From: a virus
Strand: one strand, 5' to 3'
Length of the DNA stretch: 20,273 nt
IMG/VR virus record: IMGVR_UViG_3300019360_000113
Coordinates: 1-20,273 of that record
Shown: positions 5,425 to 14,434 of the stretch, in pieces
How the letters are laid out: the number at the start of each line of letters is the position of its first letter
How positions within the stretch are numbered: position 1 is the first letter of the stretch
Notes under the pieces: model-generated
Seen by the model: only the letters and a program-made list of their open reading frames with translations
What the model was told of the DNA's origin: nothing
Database searches by the model: none
Made by a program: the position numbers and the translations under genes

Positions 5425-8399
5425 CGCACTGCCTCCCTCGGATCGCGGAAGTAGCCGCGGCCTTCATCGCGCTGCGTGCGCGCGACCATGCGGCGTGTGA
5501 AGCCCGGCGACAGGTGCTCGTACCAGGGGTAGAGCACCAGCTGGTCGAGGCCGGGACGGATGAGGAAATGGCTGGCGAACGGCGTGTTGCTGACCAGCAG
5601 CCGCGAGGCGGCCATGGCCTTGCCGTCGCCCTGCTTCCAGCCGTGGAAGACTTCCATGATGTCGTCGAGCTGGCCGAACGTGGGACCGGCCAGCGAGGAG
5701 AGCGCGCTGCGGCCGAAGCGGCTGTACTCGCCCCAGATGAAATCGCCGTACAGCCCCATGCCGCCGCCCTGGGCGATCGCGGCCATGGCCGTCTTGGGGT
5801 CGACCGGATCGCGCGGCTCCTTGCCCTTGATCAGGTCCTTGGCCAGCATCGACAGGTAGCCCATGGCCGACAGCTCGGCCATCAGGGCGCCCATGCGCAC
5901 CACGGCCGACGCGGTGATCGGGCCGCCGTTGATCTCGCGCCCCAGCACGCGCGTCATCATGGCGATGGGGAAGCCCTTGAACTGCATCACGAAGCGCAGC
6001 GCCTCGCCGGTGACGGTGCCGCGCTCGGTGCCGTAGTTCATGCGCGCCCGCTCGCGCGCGCCGGGCGTCGGCACCGCGAAGTCGGTGCGATCGACGATCA
6101 GCGCCTGGAACGCCGTGGCAAGGCGGTCGCGCGCGTCGAGCAGCCAGCGCTCGGCCGGCACGACGGCGGCATTGCGGTCGGTCGCCAGCGCATAGAACTC
6201 GCCCAGCGGGATCTGGTGCACCTGGTCGGGCGTCATGAACGTGGTGCCGTCCTCGGCCCGGCGCACGGCGTGCGCGCGCAGCAGCTCCCAGCGCTCGGTG
6301 TCGATGCCGTATTGCGCCAGCACCTTGCGCGGCGCGTCCGGCAGCGCATCGAACGCGCGATCGGCGAGGCTGGCGTAGTGGCGCGCAAGCATCAGGCCGA
6401 CCGTGGTCTTGTGCGTATCGGTCCACCAGTTCAGCCCGTTGTAGCGGAAGAAGAGTTGCAGGGTCTTGGCGATCCTGCCGGGCGCGCCGTCCGTGCTGTG
6501 ATAGCGGCTCTGGATGAGGCCGGTCAGCGCCTCGAAGCCGACGCCGACCAGGTCGGCGAATTCACGCCGCTCGCCGCGACGCACGCCCTTGAGCACCCCG
6601 CTCCAGGCTTCGCGGTAGCTGTCGAAAACACCGACGCCCTGGTAGCGGAGTTCCGACGCCAACGTGGCAACGTCGCCGAAGCTGGAAATCGTCGCCATGC
6701 CCAGCTTGGCCATCGACTGCACGGCGCGGATGGCGCCGGCCCAATGGGCGAGCGTCGGATTGCTCGCCTGCCGCGTGGTGCCGTCCAGCTCGGCGAATTC
6801 CCAGCCGTGATAGCCCTTCTGCAGTTCCCGCGCCGTCCTGGTGTCGCCGGTGTCCTGCGCCTGGCGCAGCGCCTCGACGATGAAGCGGTCATGATTGGCC
6901 TTGGCGTTGGGGCCGAACGCCTCCATCAGCGCCGTGGCGCGGGCGCTGTGCTCGAATTCGCCTGATATATTCTCGGCCAGGCCGCCCTGGCCGAACTTGC
7001 GGGCGTAGGCCAGCTCCGACGCGGCGTCACGGAAATGCAGCTCGCGGTGCCCGCTGCGCTTCTTGCCGATCGACGCCTGGCCGATCAGCGTGGCGACGCC
7101 GTCGAATTGCGGGCCGTCGCCCTTCATCCACACGTTGGTGATGATCTTGTTGTAGACGCTGCGCAGATAGCGTTCGCGGTCGGTCACCGGCTCGCGTAGG
7201 CGGGTTTCGTACTCGCCGATCCGGTCATGCAGCTCGGTGAGCAAGTCCAGGCCGCGCTCGATGCGGTCATGGGCCGCGATCGCGTCGTCCAGCAGGGCGG
7301 CCGCTGCGTCGGCCGCGTCGCGCTTGGCCATGGCGCCTGACGTGTTGCGCGCGTGCTGGCCCTGCAGCTCCTCCAGGCGCCGCCGCTCACGCGACAACGC
7401 CACGCGGGCCTCGGCCTTGCGCCGGCCGGTCTCGACGCCCTCGCCGGCGTCGGCGCGCGCGGCCAGCTCCATGTAGCGGGCCAGCGCCTCGCGCATCGAT
7501 CGCGTGGCCTCGGCCACCCGGCCCTCAAGCCCGGACTGGCGCGCCTCGGCCCGGCCGGCCTTGGCCTCTTCCTTGGCGGCGCGCGAGGTGAGCGCGTCCA
7601 GGTGGTCGCCCAGCGCCTGCATGTCGGCGCGCGTGGCATTGGCCTGCTGTCCTACGGCGTCACGATCGGCGCGCAGCGCCATCAGCCGGTCGCGGTCTCG
7701 CGCGAACGTGCGCGCCTCGTCCAGCAAAGGCAGGATGGTGTCGCGCCAGGCTTCGTAGCCCGCCTTCATCACGGCGATGGTGTTGTGGCTCTGCCGGCTG
7801 ACATAGCCCTCGATCGCACCGCGCCAGGACCCGGCGCGGTTCTCGCGCAGGCGCCGCTGCTCGCGGAACAGGTTGATGGCCTCGGCGATGCGCTGCGCTT
7901 CCGCCGGCGCTGCCTCGCCACGCAACGCCTTGGCGATCTCGATTTCATAATCGCGATCGAGGAACAGCTTGAGGTGGTCCAGGCCGTGCTCGGCCGTCAG
8001 GCGGCGCAGCGAGGCGAGCAGGCCGCCAAGGCTTTCGGCGAACATCGCCTTGGCGGTGGCATCGACCGACACCCGGCCGCCCGGCACGGGGTCGTTGACG
8101 CCGACGCGCATCGCCTGCAGGGCGTGCGCCGGATCGCCGACCGCTTCGGCAAAGCGGTTCATCGCCTGCCAGGCGGTGCGGTTCAGCAGCACGTTGCGCT
8201 GGGCCAGCGCCTTCTCGGCGCGGATCTCGTCGGCGACGGCGCGCGCGGCGGCCAGCGGATCGTCGGCATAGCCATCGGCGCGCCGGCGCATGCGTTCGTT
8301 CTCCAGCCGCTCGGCGAAAGCCTCGGCCTCGTCCATCGACAGGCGCCGGCCCAGCGCCTCGCCCATGGCCCGCATGCAGTTCTCGAAGCTGCCGGCCAT
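5421..8399 (-). CDS. Giant internal virion protein (gp16-like, second)
   Basis: A 992-aa protein with a helical N-terminus (MAGSFENCMRAMGEALGRRL, FAERLENERM), a long coiled-coil region at about 235-400, the conserved-looking block RYLRSVYNKIITNVWMKGD (about 420-440), and a C-terminal third with hydrophobic segments (GALMAELSAMGYLSMLAKDL) ending YPWYEHLSPGFTRRM. Proteins of this type are the large core or ejection proteins of T7-like phages and prophages, thought to enter the cell envelope during DNA injection. I see no lytic transglycosylase motif such as that at the T7 gp16 N-terminus. Its start overlaps the upstream stop by one base (TGATG at 8397-8401). The function is inferred from size, order and composition. 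Confidence 0.72.
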   Translation of the reverse strand: MAGSFENCMRAMGEALGRRLSMDEAEAFAERLENERMRRRADGYADDPLAAARAVADEIRAEKALAQRNVLLNRTAWQAMNRFAEAVGDPAHALQAMRVGVNDPVPGGRVSVDATAKAMFAESLGGLLASLRRLTAEHGLDHLKLFLDRDYEIEIAKALRGEAAPAEAQRIAEAINLFREQRRLRENRAGSWRGAIEGYVSRQSHNTIAVMKAGYEAWRDTILPLLDEARTFARDRDRLMALRADRDAVGQQANATRADMQALGDHLDALTSRAAKEEAKAGRAEARQSGLEGRVAEATRSMREALARYMELAARADAGEGVETGRRKAEARVALSRERRRLEELQGQHARNTSGAMAKRDAADAAAALLDDAIAAHDRIERGLDLLTELHDRIGEYETRLREPVTDRERYLRSVYNKIITNVWMKGDGPQFDGVATLIGQASIGKKRSGHRELHFRDAASELAYARKFGQGGLAENISGEFEHSARATALMEAFGPNAKANHDRFIVEALRQAQDTGDTRTARELQKGYHGWEFAELDGTTRQASNPTLAHWAGAIRAVQSMAKLGMATISSFGDVATLASELRYQGVGVFDSYREAWSGVLKGVRRGERREFADLVGVGFEALTGLIQSRYHSTDGAPGRIAKTLQLFFRYNGLNWWTDTHKTTVGLMLARHYASLADRAFDALPDAPRKVLAQYGIDTERWELLRAHAVRRAEDGTTFMTPDQVHQIPLGEFYALATDRNAAVVPAERWLLDARDRLATAFQALIVDRTDFAVPTPGARERARMNYGTERGTVTGEALRFVMQFKGFPIAMMTRVLGREINGGPITASAVVRMGALMAELSAMGYLSMLAKDLIKGKEPRDPVDPKTAMAAIAQGGGMGLYGDFIWGEYSRFGRSALSSLAGPTFGQLDDIMEVFHGWKQGDGKAMAASRLLVSNTPFASHFLIRPGLDQLVLYPWYEHLSPGFTRRMVARTQRDEGRGYFRDPREAVR

Positions 8400-10912
8400 C
8401 AGGCGCCTCCCACCTGGCAGGCGGCCAGCGCCTCGATGGCGGCGGCCTGGTCGTCGAAGGTCTTCGCGACGGCGTCGAGTTCATCGCGCTCCTGGTCGCT
8501 GAGCTGATCGCCGTAGCGCGCCATGAACGCCTGCAAGTCGTCCTCAGGCGTCGCCGCCTTTGTCGCCGCGTCGGCCTCGGCCGCGCGCACTGCCTCGAAA
8601 TCGGCATGCAGGTCGCTTTCCGGCGACGACTGGCGCACGACGTGCGTGTCGATGTCATCCGTGGTCAGCGGCGGGGACGCATCGAAGAGATCGGACTGCG
8701 CGCGGGCATCGGCATCGAACAGGCCGCCCGCCGGCGGTGCCTCGCTGCCGCCGCGCAACGGCTGCTGCAGGCGCCGCTCGGCAAGCTCGCGGTCCGTGAT
8801 GCGCTCGGCGCCAGGGACGACGGCCTGAGCGCCGTCCGCCGGCGGCCGGTCTAGGCCGGCTTGTACTGGTCCGGGCTCGCCTTCGGCTCGGACGGTCCGC
8901 CCGGCTCCCGCGCTGCCATCTTCTGGTCGAAGTCCGGCCGGCGCTGCCGCAGCTGCTTGCGCAGGTTGGCCATCGCCAGCGCGTTGGCCAGGCTCATCCG
9001 CGCCGCGGCCGGCATCGACCGTGTCGCCAGCAGGTCCTCCAGCTGGCTCGCGTGGGCTTGCAAGTCTTTCAGCGTCGGCATGCAACCGCTCCAGATCATC
9101 GAGCGTCAGCGGCTGTTGGGTCCGCTCACGGTGCGCCAGGTCGGCGTCTTGTTCAATGGGGCCGCGTTCGGCGAGGGCGGCGCGCGCGGCATCCTCTTCG
9201 GCCAGCATCGCGTCGGCGATCTCGCGATCGAGCATGTCAAGCGCCTCGACCGTCTCGGCCTCGCTGAGGTTGTCGACGCGTCGCGCCAGGGCCTCGCGGC
9301 GCTGGCGCCCCTCGTCCAACGACAAGAGCCAGGCGAGTGTGCGCGGCTCCAGGCGACGAACATCGAGGCCAAGCTCCGAGAGAAGCTGCTGCACACCCTC
9401 GTTATAGGCCCGTGTCTCGGCGGCGCGGATCGCATCGACGTCGTCCTCACGGTACAGCCGGCGGGCGCCTTGCGCGTCGGCGATCAGGTCGGTGATGAAG
9501 GTGTTGAGTTCGACGCTCTCGCCGCTCGCCCGCTCGCGCGGATAGAAGCCCTCCTCCGTGGCGCGGCGCGCCAGGTCGTCGGCGCTGTGACCGGCGACGC
9601 GGTCGGTCGAGACACCGGCATAGCGTTTGCGCTGGGTCAGGAACGAGCGCGGTCCCAGATCCTGCGCGCGCAGCTCGCCCGCTTCCGGGCTCTCGCTGTC
9701 GAGCCCGCCGACCTTGCGCACCCATGCCGCCAGCGATTGGCCCTGGCGCGTCTCGGGCAGCGGCGCCAGCCCACGCTGGATGCGGCGTGCCTCGGCCAGC
9801 TGGTCGACGGTCGGCCGGAAGCCATCGGGCACCGGCGCCGGCGTGAACGCACCGCGCAGCGTCTCGGCGGCGGCGGTCGCGATGTCGCGCGAGGCCGCCT
9901 CCAAGGTCGGCCGGTCGACGCGATCGGCCAGGCGCTGCGGGCTTTCCAGCCGGCCGCGCTGCTCGGCCGTGATGCGCGGCGGGCGCCAGTCCGGATCGGT
10001 GCGCAGGATCGCCTCGACGTCGACGCGCCGATCGGCCCCGAGCTGGCCGATGGCGGCGCGCAGCACCGCCTCGCGCGTCTCGGGCCGCACGCGCTCCAGT
10101 GCCTCGGCCATGGCCTGGCGCGTGCGCGGCTCATCGCCCGAGCCGATGGTCTGCAGCGCCGCCACGACCCGTTGCGTGGCGCGCGCCTCGGTGCGGCGCT
10201 CGAACGCATCGCCGATGCGGCCGCCCAGCCAGTGCAGGCCGCCACCGATCGCACCGCCGAAAGCGATGTTGATCAGGCTGTCGGCGAGGCCGTAGTCCGG
10301 ATCGCTCTCCCGCTTGGCCGACGCATAAATCGGCTCGACCGCGAGCGCGCCGAAGGCACCTTCCAGGGTGCCGGCGATCAGCCGGGCACGGCCGGTGCCG
10401 ACACGGGCGGCGAGCTGGGCGAAGCGCGCCGGACCCATCGCCGGGATGAAGGCGCTGGCGATGTTGGTCGGGTCGGTCGCCGTCAACAGCAGTTCCAGGC
10501 CGCCGGCGGCCAACCACTTCGCCGTGCCGTAGTCGCCGCCCTCGCGCGCGCGCCGGTAGATGAAATCGGCCTCGAGCTGGCGTTCGCGCTCGCCGATGAT
10601 CGACTGCAGGCTGAACGCCGTCATCGGCCGGTCGAAGGACAAACCCAGCCGCTTCACCCGGTCGTTGACTTCGCTTTGCGGCACCAGCGGCGGTGCCACG
10701 TTGTCGGCGCCGAAGAGTTCCGTCAGTTCGGGACCACCAAAGGCCCGCGCCTCGATTTCGGCCTGGTTGCGCGCGGTCTGGCTGGCGATGGTGCGCGTGG
10801 TCTCGGCCGCCATCTCGTCGATGACGGTGCCGAGATATTCGCCCCAGCCGGCCGGTTGGCGATCGAGCGCGATCGGCCGCGTCTCGCGCAGGGGATCGAG
10901 CCACACGCTCAT
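8399..10912 (-). CDS. Giant internal virion protein (gp16-like, first)
   Basis: An 837-aa protein. It starts MSVWLDPLRETRPIAL, with Gly/Ala-rich, moderately hydrophobic segments around residues 120-230 (WLAAGGLELLLTATDPTNIASAFIPAMGP..., LINIAFGGAIGGGLHWLGG) that could insert in a membrane, and a helical remainder. The ATG at 10910-10912 overlaps the gp15-like stop as ATGA, so the longer reading from 11332 is rejected. It is the probable ejection or core protein between gp15-like and the 992-aa protein. Odd point: residues about 611-687 (9081-8851) read as a low-complexity Gly/Ala/Pro/Arg stretch with only about 50% GC at third positions, while another frame there has the coding signature (see nested ORF). 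Confidence 0.7.
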   Translation of the reverse strand: MSVWLDPLRETRPIALDRQPAGWGEYLGTVIDEMAAETTRTIASQTARNQAEIEARAFGGPELTELFGADNVAPPLVPQSEVNDRVKRLGLSFDRPMTAFSLQSIIGERERQLEADFIYRRAREGGDYGTAKWLAAGGLELLLTATDPTNIASAFIPAMGPARFAQLAARVGTGRARLIAGTLEGAFGALAVEPIYASAKRESDPDYGLADSLINIAFGGAIGGGLHWLGGRIGDAFERRTEARATQRVVAALQTIGSGDEPRTRQAMAEALERVRPETREAVLRAAIGQLGADRRVDVEAILRTDPDWRPPRITAEQRGRLESPQRLADRVDRPTLEAASRDIATAAAETLRGAFTPAPVPDGFRPTVDQLAEARRIQRGLAPLPETRQGQSLAAWVRKVGGLDSESPEAGELRAQDLGPRSFLTQRKRYAGVSTDRVAGHSADDLARRATEEGFYPRERASGESVELNTFITDLIADAQGARRLYREDDVDAIRAAETRAYNEGVQQLLSELGLDVRRLEPRTLAWLLSLDEGRQRREALARRVDNLSEAETVEALDMLDREIADAMLAEEDAARAALAERGPIEQDADLAHRERTQQPLTLDDLERLHADAERLASPREPAGGPAGDTVDAGRGADEPGQRAGDGQPAQAAAAAPAGLRPEDGSAGAGRTVRAEGEPGPVQAGLDRPPADGAQAVVPGAERITDRELAERRLQQPLRGGSEAPPAGGLFDADARAQSDLFDASPPLTTDDIDTHVVRQSSPESDLHADFEAVRAAEADAATKAATPEDDLQAFMARYGDQLSDQERDELDAVAKTFDDQAAAIEALAACQVGGA
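8851..9081 (-). CDS. Nested 76-aa ORF inside the gp16-like gene
   Basis: An ORF in a different frame on the same strand: starts MPTLKDLQAHASQLEDLLATR, continues helical and Arg/Gln-rich, then KASPDQYKPA and TAG. GGAG lies 7 bases before the ATG. Counting codons, 71 of 76 third positions are G or C, against 38 of 76 in the long frame across the same bases, so codon bias favours this frame. It could be a real overlapping gene translated by internal initiation. Alternatively, two compensating frameshifts could have moved a piece of the larger protein out of frame. No family is recognised. Confidence 0.5.
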   Translation of the reverse strand: MPTLKDLQAHASQLEDLLATRSMPAAARMSLANALAMANLRKQLRQRRPDFDQKMAAREPGGPSEPKASPDQYKPA

Positions 10913-13305
10913 GGCGCGGACCCCGGCGGCAACGGATAGCCGTCGCCACCCAGCATGCGCTGGCGCGCCGGCGCAATCTCCTCGAACACGCTGGTGTTCA
11001 CGCCGGGCGCGAACGGCATGTAGTACGGCCGACCGCCGACCGTGACCGGCTCGCCGGGGGCGGCGAACAGGTACGCGCCGCGATCGTCGGGTGCCGTCAC
11101 CCAGAAGCCGCGCCGGCGCACGGCGTCGACCGTCATCGCCCGGCGCCGCTTTTCGCTCAGGCCCTCCAGGCCGGGCGCCGTGCCGGGGTCGAGCGGCAGC
11201 CTGTCGAGCGCGGCGACCATCTCGCGCTGGCGGTCCTTGATCGTGCCGGGATCGACCAGCGGCGCGCCGTCGACCTTGGGGATGCGCACGCCCGTCGAGA
11301 TGTCCCAGTGGCGGTAGAACACGTCGTTCCACGCCGTGCGGCTGGCCATGCTGTCGTCCATGCCGTGCGACGTGGCATAGAGCCAGGCCAGGCGCTCGGC
11401 CGCCGACTTCAGCGAGGCGAAGTAGTCGGCGCCGCCGGGCGTCGCCCGGAAGATCCGCTGCACGTCATCGCCGCTGCTGTCGACCCGGTCGGTGATGATC
11501 TTGACCCGATCGCGGCCGATGTTCTTTTCCACCTCGCTGCGCTCCAAGGTGAACGCCTGCGACAGCAATTCGCGGGTGCGCGGGTCCGTCGCCGGCAGCG
11601 TGGCCAGGACCTCGACGTCGGGCGGCAGCTTCTTGCCGGCGTCGAGCTGGCGGCGGACCATCTGCCATTCCTCGGGGCCGTAGGCCGCCTTCAGGCGATC
11701 GACTTCGGCGATGCGCGTGCGGCTGTCGGGCGCATTGAGGCGGCCCTCGACCGCGTCGGCCTCGGACTTGGTGAGCAACGCAATGCGGTGCTCCGGAATG
11801 CCCTCTTGGCGCTGCGCATCGATCAGCGCCGCGCGCGCCAGGCGCGCCGTCGCCGCGTCGTTGGCCTCGTTGGCCGTGCGCAAGGTCTCGTCGATCGTCG
11901 GGTAGAAGCGGCGCGCATAGGCTGCCGGGTCCTTGTCGGCAAGGTCCAGCTTCTGCTTCAGCGCCTTGGTGAGCGCGTCGCGTTCCTCCAGGTCCTCGGG
12001 CGTGAGCGAGCCGGATTGGGCGGCCCGCCGCTCGCGATCGATCATCGAGATGCGGCCGGCGAGCGCCGACGCCGGTTCGTTGCCGGCGGCCGCCAGACGG
12101 CTCCAGAATGCGTCGCGATCGCGCACCGACTGTGCCATCGTCGGGCCGCCGTAGTCCTCGGCCCGCTGCAGCAGCTGCGTCAGCTGCGGATAGCTCTCAC
12201 CGCGCGAGCGGTAGCCCTCGAATTCCTTGAACTGGTCATTGAGCTGGCTGCGCGCCTCGCGTTCCTCGGCCGTGAGCTGGCGGCGCACCGAGCGGGCCAC
12301 GGCCGCATCGGGCACGGTGCCGGTCTTCTCGAGATCGCCAACGGCCTGGCGCAACTGTGGCAGGGTCTTGCCGACCGTGTAGCCTTCGACACGATCGTAG
12401 AAATCCTTCATGCGGTCGAAGGACGGACCGAACCCGGCGCCTTTGGCGCGCGTCTGCAGGCGGGCGGTTTCCTCGGGCGAGATGGGCTGGCCGGCCTCAC
12501 GCGCCTGGCGATAGTCCGAGATGTCGGCGCGCAGCTCGGAGCGAGCCTGGGCGCCAAGGCTTTCGCTGCGTTGCTGGGCCTGCAGCATCAGCGACTGGCG
12601 CGACGTGGCGTCGAGGTGGCTGAACTGGTTGGGATCGCGCAGGGCGGCGATCGCCGCCGCCGGGCTGGTGCGGATCAGTTCCGATGCCTCGCCGGCCTGG
12701 AACTTGATCGTGCTCTGCCGCAGCATCGTCGCGGCCATGCGCGCCGGCACAAAGCCGGTGCGCACCGCGTCGTAGATGTTGGTGCGCACCTGGTCGAGGA
12801 GGATTTTCTTTTCCTCAGGCGTGCGGGCAAACAGCGCCTTGTTCAGCGCTGCGTCGTTATTCTGCTGCAACGCCAGCCGGGCATCCTCGATCTCGGCATC
12901 GCGTGCGTCGTGGCGCACGCTGAGCCCGATCGAGCCGGACAGCTGGTTGTAGCGCAGGTGGAACGCACGGCGTGCGTCAGGCGTCGACAGGCCCTGCAGC
13001 TCGCGATCGTAGATCTGCTTGGCCTTGGCCTGGAACTTGACCTCGCGGCCCTTGTAGTCGGCGTCGCCGTCGAGGTTGCGGCGCGTCTCGTCGAGCTCGT
13101 TGGTGACGCGCATCGATGCATCGCTGACCGCGACCGCGTCGCGGGCGTCCTGTTCCCTTTGTGCCCACTTGCCGATCTCTTCGAGCCCCTTGGCCAGGCC
13201 GCCGGCGAAGCCGCCGCCCTGGGCCATGGCGACGTCGAATGACGGTCCCGTGGGCTGGGGCACCCCGCCGCGCACCTGGCCGTAGGAGATGGTAGGCCAC
13301 GCCAT
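10909..13305 (-). CDS. Internal virion protein, gp15-like
   Basis: A 798-aa, mostly helical and charged protein without signal peptide or membrane segment, starting MAWPTISYGQVRGGVPQP. A Gly-rich segment (MAQGGGFAGGLAKGLEEIGKWA) is followed by long helices. T7 gp15 is 747 aa and sits at the same place, between gp14 and gp16; it forms part of the core that is ejected to make the DNA channel. I prefer the ATG at 13303-13305 (TGATG overlap with the gp14-like stop, GAGA 7 bases upstream); a GTG one codon earlier is possible. The assignment is by position, size and composition. Confidence 0.72.
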   Translation of the reverse strand: MAWPTISYGQVRGGVPQPTGPSFDVAMAQGGGFAGGLAKGLEEIGKWAQREQDARDAVAVSDASMRVTNELDETRRNLDGDADYKGREVKFQAKAKQIYDRELQGLSTPDARRAFHLRYNQLSGSIGLSVRHDARDAEIEDARLALQQNNDAALNKALFARTPEEKKILLDQVRTNIYDAVRTGFVPARMAATMLRQSTIKFQAGEASELIRTSPAAAIAALRDPNQFSHLDATSRQSLMLQAQQRSESLGAQARSELRADISDYRQAREAGQPISPEETARLQTRAKGAGFGPSFDRMKDFYDRVEGYTVGKTLPQLRQAVGDLEKTGTVPDAAVARSVRRQLTAEEREARSQLNDQFKEFEGYRSRGESYPQLTQLLQRAEDYGGPTMAQSVRDRDAFWSRLAAAGNEPASALAGRISMIDRERRAAQSGSLTPEDLEERDALTKALKQKLDLADKDPAAYARRFYPTIDETLRTANEANDAATARLARAALIDAQRQEGIPEHRIALLTKSEADAVEGRLNAPDSRTRIAEVDRLKAAYGPEEWQMVRRQLDAGKKLPPDVEVLATLPATDPRTRELLSQAFTLERSEVEKNIGRDRVKIITDRVDSSGDDVQRIFRATPGGADYFASLKSAAERLAWLYATSHGMDDSMASRTAWNDVFYRHWDISTGVRIPKVDGAPLVDPGTIKDRQREMVAALDRLPLDPGTAPGLEGLSEKRRRAMTVDAVRRRGFWVTAPDDRGAYLFAAPGEPVTVGGRPYYMPFAPGVNTSVFEEIAPARQRMLGGDGYPLPPGSAP

Positions 13306-13829
13306 CACGCGTTCTCATAGAAAGTGGCGCCGGACCGCTGGCCGACCGTGTCCAGGGCGCCGCCGCCCCCACCGACGCCACCACCGCCAAAACTGCTGAA
13401 GGCGCTGGTGCCAGCGCGGAACAGCGATCCGGCGGCCTGGCCGAAGGCCTGGGAGCGCCGCACGTTGCCCTCCCAGTGCGCCAGGCGGCCGCGGTTCTCC
13501 AGGCCCACGGCATCGCTCTCGGCTTCCCAGCGCGCCAAGTTGACCCGCCAGTCCACTTCGCGCGCCGTCTCGTTGGCCAGTTCCAGCGGCGAGCCGACGC
13601 CGACATCGACGCCGCTGCCGGAAATCGCCGCCAGCTGCTCGCCGGCGAAGCGCCGGCCTTCCATCAAGGTCTGACGGGCGTTGATCGCGCCCTGCTGCCG
13701 GCGGATCGAGGCCGCCTGGTTGGCCGCCCGTTGCTGGGCGCGGCCGGCACTCGATGCCGCCAGGCCCGACATGACCGAGCTCGCCGCCGATGCGACCGCT
13801 GCCGCGATCATGATGGCTGGCGCGATCAC
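13305..13829 (-). CDS. Internal virion protein, gp14-like
   Basis: A 174-aa protein. The N-terminus is an Ala/Ser-rich hydrophobic helix (MIAAAVASAASSVMSGLAASSAG), followed by an Arg/Gln/Ala-rich helix (AQQRAANQAASIRRQQGAINAR) with a conserved-looking segment GSGVDVGVGSPLELANETAREVDWRVNLARWEAE and a Gly-rich tail (FGGGGVGGGGG). This matches the gp14-type core protein of T7-like phages (T7 gp14 is 196 aa), which goes to the outer membrane at ejection. The start is taken as GTG at 13827-13829, overlapping the upstream stop as GTGA; an ATG at 13809-13811 is the alternative. Confidence 0.75.
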   Translation of the reverse strand: MIAPAIMIAAAVASAASSVMSGLAASSAGRAQQRAANQAASIRRQQGAINARQTLMEGRRFAGEQLAAISGSGVDVGVGSPLELANETAREVDWRVNLARWEAESDAVGLENRGRLAHWEGNVRRSQAFGQAAGSLFRAGTSAFSSFGGGGVGGGGGALDTVGQRSGATFYENA

Positions 13830-14434
13830 GACGCCGTCTCCCGCAGGTCGGCCGCCAACGCCGGGCCGACCACGTCCGGGCACAGCTCGCGCAGCAGCTG
13901 CACGTGCAGCAGGCGCCGGTATTTCTCGACGCGCCGCGGCAGGGCCGGCACGTCGCGATGCCGGGCGTAGACCAGCGACGGCTGGCCGCTGGTGTCGTGG
14001 CCATTGCGCAGGCCCTGGAAGACGAAGCCCAGTGCCATGACCAGGCGGTGGCCCGGTGAGAAGGGGCCGAGGACGTCGGTTTCGATGCACGTCGCGCCGG
14101 CACGGTGCGCCAGCTCCAGCTTCTCGAAGATCGGCCGGATGAAGGGCCGCCACATCATGGGCGTGACCCACGGCGCCGGCGCCACGGCCGCCCAGCAATG
14201 GCGGACCGACGACAGCCATATGAAGCCGCCGACGCCCGCCACGCGCGGCCCCTGCACCGGGTCATGGATCAGCGCAGTCCACGACCACTGCGGATACTTC
14301 AGCATCTGCGCCAGGCCGTCGCGCACGCCGTGCGCATGCACGGCGGGCGGCAGTTCGAGAGCATCGACATGCGCGCGTTCGAGCGCGACCAACTCGGTGC
14401 GGCGCACTGGCGCCGGCATGTGGCCGCCGTCCAT
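13826..14434 (-). CDS. GNAT-like protein, gp13 equivalent
   Basis: A 202-aa protein. It has an N-terminal HVDALELPPAVHAHGVRDGLAQML region, strands ending VAGVGGFIWLSS, then WVTPMMWRPFIRPIFEKLELAHRAGATCIETDV and SPGHRLVMALGFVFQG, which fits the last half of an acetyltransferase (GNAT) fold. T7 gp13 (138 aa) is also considered GNAT-like and is needed for virion assembly, although it is not known to be an enzyme. The ATG at 14432-14434 overlaps the gp12-like stop (TGATG). Position between gp12- and gp14-like genes supports this. Whether acetyl-CoA is bound is not visible from sequence. Confidence 0.65.
   Translation of the reverse strand: MDGGHMPAPVRRTELVALERAHVDALELPPAVHAHGVRDGLAQMLKYPQWSWTALIHDPVQGPRVAGVGGFIWLSSVRHCWAAVAPAPWVTPMMWRPFIRPIFEKLELAHRAGATCIETDVLGPFSPGHRLVMALGFVFQGLRNGHDTSGQPSLVYARHRDVPALPRRVEKYRRLLHVQLLRELCPDVVGPALAADLRETAS

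Noticed and set aside
8397-8401. Frameshift joining the two giant virion proteins
   Set aside because: The stop/start overlap TGATG matches the pattern at other junctions in this operon, so normal adjacent genes explain it.
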